Below, one piece after another: positions 8,301-11,312 of a stretch of DNA of 11,312 bases; within the stretch, counting starts at the first letter, position 1; each line of letters opens with the position of its first letter. Position numbers and translations under genes: made by a program. Below the pieces are notes generated by a model that was not told where the DNA came from, did no database searches, and saw only the letters and a program-made list of their open reading frames with translations. The stretch covers positions 1 to 11,312 of the forward strand of contig JAQUJJ010000114.1 in NCBI GenBank assembly GCA_028681035.1, read 5' to 3'. The DNA is from Candidatus Cloacimonadota bacterium (lineage in GTDB: Bacteria > Cloacimonadota > Cloacimonadia > Cloacimonadales > Cloacimonadaceae).

Positions 8301-8455
8301 AGAATGGTAATATCCGGCTTTTTCTTGTTCGTTAACTCAGCATACTGCAGAAGAAGTGTCTTGATATGCTCATAAAAGCTCTCTTCCCGGGCATCACCCT
8401 GATTTAGAGTGGCTTGCAGATTGGCAAGGTACTGTTTGAATATTGCTTCCGCCAT
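5333..8455 (-). CDS. Single-chain restriction-modification enzyme, type IIG / helicase-less type ISP-like
   Basis: This 1040-residue enzyme should methylate adenine and cut DNA from one polypeptide. An N-terminal PD-(D/E)XK nuclease shows NPDFRVW (D62) and YIEAKAP (E77, K79). A helical connector (about 150-325) follows. The N6-adenine methyltransferase has motif X GVYYTPEPVVRYIV (328-341), the SAM-binding DPAAGTLTF (367-375) and the catalytic NPPY (488-491). The C-terminal part matches the type ISP specificity region, with YRPFDLRYTFYTGKGRGFHS (762-781), YGILYSNIYRERYAEYL (882-898) and IGGYQV...KDRKGR (983-999). I see no P-loop helicase, which true type ISP enzymes (about 1,500-1,600 residues) have, so type IIG behaviour is more likely. 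Start ATG 8455 has AAAAGGA 9 bases upstream. All catalytic motifs look intact. Its target sequence cannot be read. Confidence 0.9.
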   Translation of the reverse strand: MAEAIFKQYLANLQATLNQGDAREESFYEHIKTLLLQYAELTNKKKPDITILPKATEAGNPDFRVWDGKNHITGYIEAKAPSVFHLDQIETSEQLKRYLKVFPNLILTNFYEFRLYQHGTMICSAMIGRASNAITLHKTPPLEQTEQFSYLLERYFAFSLPAIDNPKSLAKELAKRTRFLRDEIIAIELAEEERQGKKVLLGFYDSFKRLLINKLTHEQFADLYAQTLTYGIFAARTKSEGEFNRELIYKYIPNTLGVLKSIFKFISYDEPPKALEVLIDDIAEILCVTDIKKILHAYYKEGKGSDPIIHFYETFLSEYDPALREKRGVYYTPEPVVRYIVKSIHSILKSHFKLKDGLADSAVTLLDPAAGTLTFPAEAIKLAVQEYTDKYGSGSIKQMIKNHILPHFYALELMMAPYTVGHLKISYLLDELGYQMADDERFKLYLTNTLEKDLPAQIETPFTHDITEECLLANIVKQDEPVLVILGNPPYSVNSENTNEWTEQLLKQDWDGAASYYKVDGMPLGEANSKMLQDDYVKFIRFAQWKIHKAGKGIVGMVTNHSYIDNATFKGMRQSLMQTFDQIYVLDLHGNSTKKETAPDGAKDENVFDIRTGVAILIMIKNGSAEKSFYHGDLYGLRSAKYDCLNDNSIDSFGYTSINPKQPFYLFKPLSDDNTQYLDWEKVTDIFPLNSAGIKTARDNLTIQFDRQQMLNTVNQFAKLDIEMARQAYGLGKDSSEWNIDLAQKDLKESELNPENVKSILYRPFDLRYTFYTGKGRGFHSRPRNDVMQHFTSINLGLILGRQGQVVGSDYLWNLAFISESMIDNNVYYRGGGVLLPLFLHPDPDSNDLFATQQTQANIKPELLAEFSKQGISAENLFYYIYGILYSNIYRERYAEYLNIDFPRIPFTKDTQLFQQIAVYGKAIADLHLMQSKELDTPIAKYQGNGDNNRVEQVVYDEAQGRIYINEDKYFEGISPEVWSYHIGGYQVLHKYLKDRKGRIMDNPIYYCRIVTALGKTIEYQAKIDEIYDDVERDCGSLSL

Positions 8456-8479
8456 AGTATCTATTCCTTTTAGAGATTG

Positions 8480-8528
8480 TCATATACATAATTATTGTCC
8501 GCTTGTTTTCTCAATGAATCATATACAT
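8480..8528 (-). repeat. Pair of 10-bp direct repeats flanking the putative promoter
   Basis: TCATATACAT occurs at 8480-8489 and 8519-8528 (ATGTATATGA on the minus strand), 39 bases start to start. One copy overlaps the proposed -10 element and the other lies just upstream of the -35 element. They could be operator half-sites for a regulator of the restriction genes, but no controller gene is seen nearby. Two AT-rich 10-mers could also recur by chance. Confidence 0.4.
8485..8514 (-). promoter_or_regulatory. Putative promoter of the restriction operon
   Basis: Read on the minus strand, TTGAGA (8514-8509) is followed after 18 bases by TATGTA (8490-8485). This gives a sigma70-like arrangement about 30 bases upstream of the methyltransferase ATG at 8455. 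The region is AT-rich. The assignment rests on the hexamers and position only. Confidence 0.35.
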
Positions 8529-8567
8529 TTGCCTGCTCATCTCAGGTCAAGAAAAAAAACTACCCAT

Positions 8568-8744
8568 GAAAGCATAGAACCAGAGATATAAGACTTTCAA
8601 ATTGGAGGTTATCTGGTATCTGATAGACCGAAAGGCAAGACCCTGATCGCTCCAATCCACTATTTCCAGATGGTAACTGATCAAGCAAAGACAATCGATT
8701 ATAAATCTCATATAGGTCAAATCATTGGAAGTGTGATCCAATAG
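8568..8744 (+). pseudogene. Relic of the C-terminus of a second type IIG/ISP-like restriction enzyme
   Basis: Translating the + strand from 8568 gives ESIEPEI, a TAA stop (8589-8591), then 50 residues (DFQIGGYLVSDRPKGKT at the start, HYFQMVTDQAKTIDYKSHIG later) to TAG 8742-8744. This aligns with residues 973-1031 of the neighbouring methyltransferase. Matches include PEV/PEI, IGGYxV, DR-KG, PIxY, VT, KTI-Y and a final Ile/Val helix, about 23 identities in 55. The W979 codon of the intact enzyme corresponds to the stop, and five or six residues are missing after IGGYLV. A 2-base frame change near 8564 may extend the similarity a few residues upstream (VKKKNY). The bulk of the gene is gone. It reads opposite to the intact operon and ends exactly at a terminator stem. 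Confidence 0.68.
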
Positions 8745-8772
8745 AAAGCCCGGAGTCTAGCCCCGGGCTTTT
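8745..8772. terminator. Bidirectional intrinsic terminator
   Basis: AAAGCCCGG (8745-8753) is perfectly complementary to CCGGGCTTT (8763-8771), with a 9-base loop. A-runs and T-runs flank the GC-rich core on both sides. On the minus strand it lies 18 bases beyond the stop of the secreted-protein gene. On the plus strand it begins immediately after the stop of the restriction-enzyme relic and is followed by TTTT. It probably ends transcription of the secreted-protein gene and insulates the restriction operon. It may once have ended the relic gene. Confidence 0.72.
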
Positions 8773-8789
8773 CATGTGGTCATACGATA

Positions 8790-11312
8790 CTATTTCATTA
8801 GTATCATTTTGTTAGATAGCACTATTCCATTTGTAACCAGCCGCGAGAAATAAATACCGGAGGCAACGTTGTTACCGGCTTGCTCTTTACCATTCCAAAC
8901 GACTTTATGTTTTCCTTTATTGAAACAACCATTTAAGAGAGACATAACTTTTTGTCCCTTAATATTGTATATTGATAGTTCCACATGACTTGATAACGGT
9001 ACTGAAAATGTGATTGTTGTTTCAGGATTAAATGGATTGGGATAATTGTTTTCAAGCACAACGGTAGGAACCACGTTCTCCACATTTGTGCCATCAGAGA
9101 CTTTTATGATTTTCTCAACTATCTCATCGTGAATTTTGGCGTATTCCAAGGAGGTCATAGGTTTTCTGTGGCTTTTTTCTGGCAGTACTTTGCTTCCCTC
9201 TGTCACCAACTTATAATAGCAATACGCTTCATTTAACTCAGCAATGAGCTTTTTTTCTTCACTTGGAGGATTTTGGATGATTTGTTCAAAATAAGAGATA
9301 GCATCGTCATATTGTTTATTAGATAATTTAAATACACCCAATGCTTCCAATTTTACTTCTTGTAAAGCTTGTTCATTTATTGAGTTAATGTATGCCAACA
9401 ATATACTTGAGTCTCCTCCAACGGCCTTATCTAGGTAAGGTAAGAAAGGAAGAGCTTTTTTGGCTGCCGGGGCGGTAGGATAATCTGATATGATTGCTTT
9501 CATTGTAGTATATGCAGTTGCGTAATCATATATATAGATAAATTCAAGCGCATTAGCATACAATATCTCTGCATCACTTATCGGTTGGTATGGAAGTACA
9601 AAGACAGAAGAATTGGGAAAGAATCTGGTTAAATCGGAAGTATCAATAGACAGATATTGAACGTCTATTGATGCATTTTGCGCTGGGCATGCCAGAGCAG
9701 CTAACAGATACCTGTCAAACGAAGCCGGATTAAACCCATCTGTATCATGTACATAAGATTGTGGCATGTCAGTCTGATTACGGAACATCGGGAATCCATC
9801 ATACATAGCAATCACTTCTGCTGAATCATTGTTATTTATACTTGTGCTGTAAACATAACTGGGTACATTACTTAAGTTAAGGTATCCATACTTAGTATTA
9901 TCGTGAATGTTATTTGCTTCTGTGTATGGGACAAGATTAAACAACGAATGACGTAATTCAATACCGCTTCCCTGGTTGAACGCGATTTCTGTTCCACGCA
10001 GGAATCCATAATTCTGTGATGGATAACTAATTGATAAACCTGTTGAACCATTATGATTAATATGAGAATATATTACACAAATATAGCTTTCATCTACATA
10101 TATACCGTAATCATTGTGGTGGTAATTGACACTATACAATATAACATCTGATTCATTTACTAACTGTAGTTGACCGCAATTATTAATCTGTAAGGATGTC
10201 AACTCGACTGCACTATTGTCTATCTTCAAAACCGAAATATTGCTTATATGACCCATGATGAATGATGTAACAGGAGTGTTAGAACAATTTGTAATGCTGA
10301 TACCATCCCATCTTGAGGTTCCGCTTATTGAAGAAGTCGCGGCTACCTGTATTTTGCTGCTATTTACAATAATCCTATCTCCTGGAATTGCTACTTCTGC
10401 TCCGTACAAAGAACCGTTGCCAGAACTGGCAGGGTCATAGTAGGTACATAGAGTCTCGCCACTAATCACAGAATTCCCCGTAACTATAAATTGGCTGTTT
10501 TCTGCGATGGACACTGAGGAAGCACCGCTCAGGTGCAAATTTGCCCCGTTTAAATTAACAACAGAGTTTGTTGCCAGAAAACTGCTACGATTTGAAAGAT
10601 TAATTATTGTTCCATTTTGAATACTCACCGAAGAACCATCAATTACTAGTTGAGCACCGTTTGACAGTAGTGAAGTCTGGTCGCCCGTATTAAAATTTAT
10701 GACACTTCCGTTGGTGATGGAAATAACACTGTTAGCACTGCTTGCCCGGATAAAACCCTCTGAGCAGTTAACAATACAATTCGAAAACTCTAACCGACCA
10801 TTATTGACCAATATACCAAATTCGCTATTGTTCAAATTAACAGTGCAGTTTTGGAACCTCAGTGTTTTCCCTGTTTCTACTGAGTATGATTTAACTAAGT
10901 TAATAGTTGTATTAGGTTGGGTAGCATTGGGTAAAGTTAAATCCTGCATCAATACAGTAACCAACTGAGCAGGAATATGAGGATAAATTGCGCTTTGATT
11001 GGCAACGTTGTTTATGTTTGTAGCGAAACTGATAAGTTGATAAACAGGATCACTGCTCAGACTACTGTTAACATCCATAATAGCTTTTACAACGACTCTG
11101 GTATCGATCACTGCTCTTGGCACAGTAAATGCAGTATGATAAATCTGGCTCAGAGGCATAAATGGAGTTCTGTAGGTTTCGTGGTAGTATCCAGTCATTC
11201 CATTAATCCAAGATTCTGTTCTTAGAAGCGTATAGCAACCAATCTCCTTCATTTGAGTGAAGGAATGACCAACAGTTAAGTCCATATAATCTGTCCAAGT
11301 GGCAGGAAAAGA
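8790..11312 (-). CDS. Large secreted beta-helix/TPR protein with C-terminal sorting domain (5' end outside window)
   Basis: The frame runs through the window edge. The first in-window ATG (11285) is preceded by nine more open codons, so the true start and signal peptide are outside. Counting from that Met, residues about 130-480 are a parallel beta-helix-type region of short Asn/Ser/Ile/Val-rich repeats (for example SVISITNGSVINF and NDYGIYVDES). Residues about 570-700 are helical and TPR-like (YANALEFIYIYDYATAYTTM, KQYDDAISYFEQII). Residues 746-831 are a FlgD-like/type A sorting domain with NNYPNPFNPETTITF, LSIYNIKGQKV, VVWNGKEQAGNNVASGIYF and a final NKMILMK. Such C-termini direct outer-membrane export and surface attachment in Bacteroidota-like and Cloacimonadota bacteria. 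The substrate or ligand is unknown; adhesion or carbohydrate contact is plausible. A terminator follows the TAG stop. Confidence 0.8.
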   Translation of the reverse strand, partial: SFPATWTDYMDLTVGHSFTQMKEIGCYTLLRTESWINGMTGYYHETYRTPFMPLSQIYHTAFTVPRAVIDTRVVVKAIMDVNSSLSSDPVYQLISFATNINNVANQSAIYPHIPAQLVTVLMQDLTLPNATQPNTTINLVKSYSVETGKTLRFQNCTVNLNNSEFGILVNNGRLEFSNCIVNCSEGFIRASSANSVISITNGSVINFNTGDQTSLLSNGAQLVIDGSSVSIQNGTIINLSNRSSFLATNSVVNLNGANLHLSGASSVSIAENSQFIVTGNSVISGETLCTYYDPASSGNGSLYGAEVAIPGDRIIVNSSKIQVAATSSISGTSRWDGISITNCSNTPVTSFIMGHISNISVLKIDNSAVELTSLQINNCGQLQLVNESDVILYSVNYHHNDYGIYVDESYICVIYSHINHNGSTGLSISYPSQNYGFLRGTEIAFNQGSGIELRHSLFNLVPYTEANNIHDNTKYGYLNLSNVPSYVYSTSINNNDSAEVIAMYDGFPMFRNQTDMPQSYVHDTDGFNPASFDRYLLAALACPAQNASIDVQYLSIDTSDLTRFFPNSSVFVLPYQPISDAEILYANALEFIYIYDYATAYTTMKAIISDYPTAPAAKKALPFLPYLDKAVGGDSSILLAYINSINEQALQEVKLEALGVFKLSNKQYDDAISYFEQIIQNPPSEEKKLIAELNEAYCYYKLVTEGSKVLPEKSHRKPMTSLEYAKIHDEIVEKIIKVSDGTNVENVVPTVVLENNYPNPFNPETTITFSVPLSSHVELSIYNIKGQKVMSLLNGCFNKGKHKVVWNGKEQAGNNVASGIYFSRLVTNGIVLSNKMILMK

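Noticed and set aside
8552..8559. Run of eight A bases near the start of the restriction-enzyme relic
   Set aside because: It may mark where the relic is truncated or frame-shifted, but a homopolymer alone does not show an insertion or recombination site.
8547..8741. A 64-codon frame on the - strand upstream of the restriction operon
   Set aside because: The + strand of the same stretch carries clear similarity to the C-terminus of the restriction enzyme. The minus frame has no recognisable features.
10100..10900. Repetitive look of the region within the secreted-protein gene, possibly an array
   Set aside because: The repetition is at the protein level (beta-helix turns), with no conserved DNA repeat or regular spacer. 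It is not a CRISPR or tandem DNA repeat.

Overview
The window holds three blocks. Positions 1-4498 (+ strand) are part of a Mu-like (transposable) prophage or its remnant. Positions 4557-8455 (- strand) are a two-gene restriction-type operon. Positions 8790-11312 (- strand) are the 3' part of a large secreted-protein gene. The C-terminal module of that last protein (a YPNPFNPET-type motif followed by a FlgD-like/type A sorting fold) and the moderate-to-low GC content suggest a Gram-negative anaerobe of the Cloacimonadota or the Fibrobacterota-Chlorobiota-Bacteroidota group. Cloacimonadota is my best guess. It is an inference from style, not from a marker gene.

Phage block. After the tail of an unidentified gene come a GemA/gp16-like (DUF1018-type) protein, a DUF3164 protein, a small excisionase-type HTH protein and a small HTH/helical protein in the terminase small-subunit position. 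A short proline-rich reading frame with two strong RNA hairpins follows. Then come the large terminase subunit (ATPase plus RNase H-like nuclease) and an F/SPP1-gp7-type head morphogenesis protein. The genes are tightly packed, several overlap, and all read rightward, as in one operon. No portal, scaffold, major capsid or tail gene is present. The phage reading direction stops at 4498.

Restriction block. A 1040-residue single-chain enzyme combines an N-terminal PD-(D/E)XK nuclease, an N6-adenine methyltransferase core and a type ISP/IIG-like specificity region, with no helicase. It overlaps by ATGA a 259-residue HNH nuclease with an uncharacterised C-terminal domain. A likely promoter lies at 8485-8514, flanked by two copies of a 10-bp repeat. 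Just upstream, on the opposite strand, I find a broken relic (about 8568-8744) of the C-terminus of a second enzyme of the same family. It ends directly at a bidirectional terminator. This points to turnover or replacement of restriction genes at this site.

Right block. The secreted protein has a right-handed beta-helix-type region, a helical TPR-like region and a C-terminal sorting/FlgD-like domain. It is open at the window edge and is probably a host gene. The terminator at 8745-8771 separates it from the restriction block.

The findings most worth follow-up are the coupled helicase-less restriction/HNH pair sitting where phage late genes would be expected, the relic of a second such enzyme, and the hairpin that covers the ribosome binding site of the large terminase gene.
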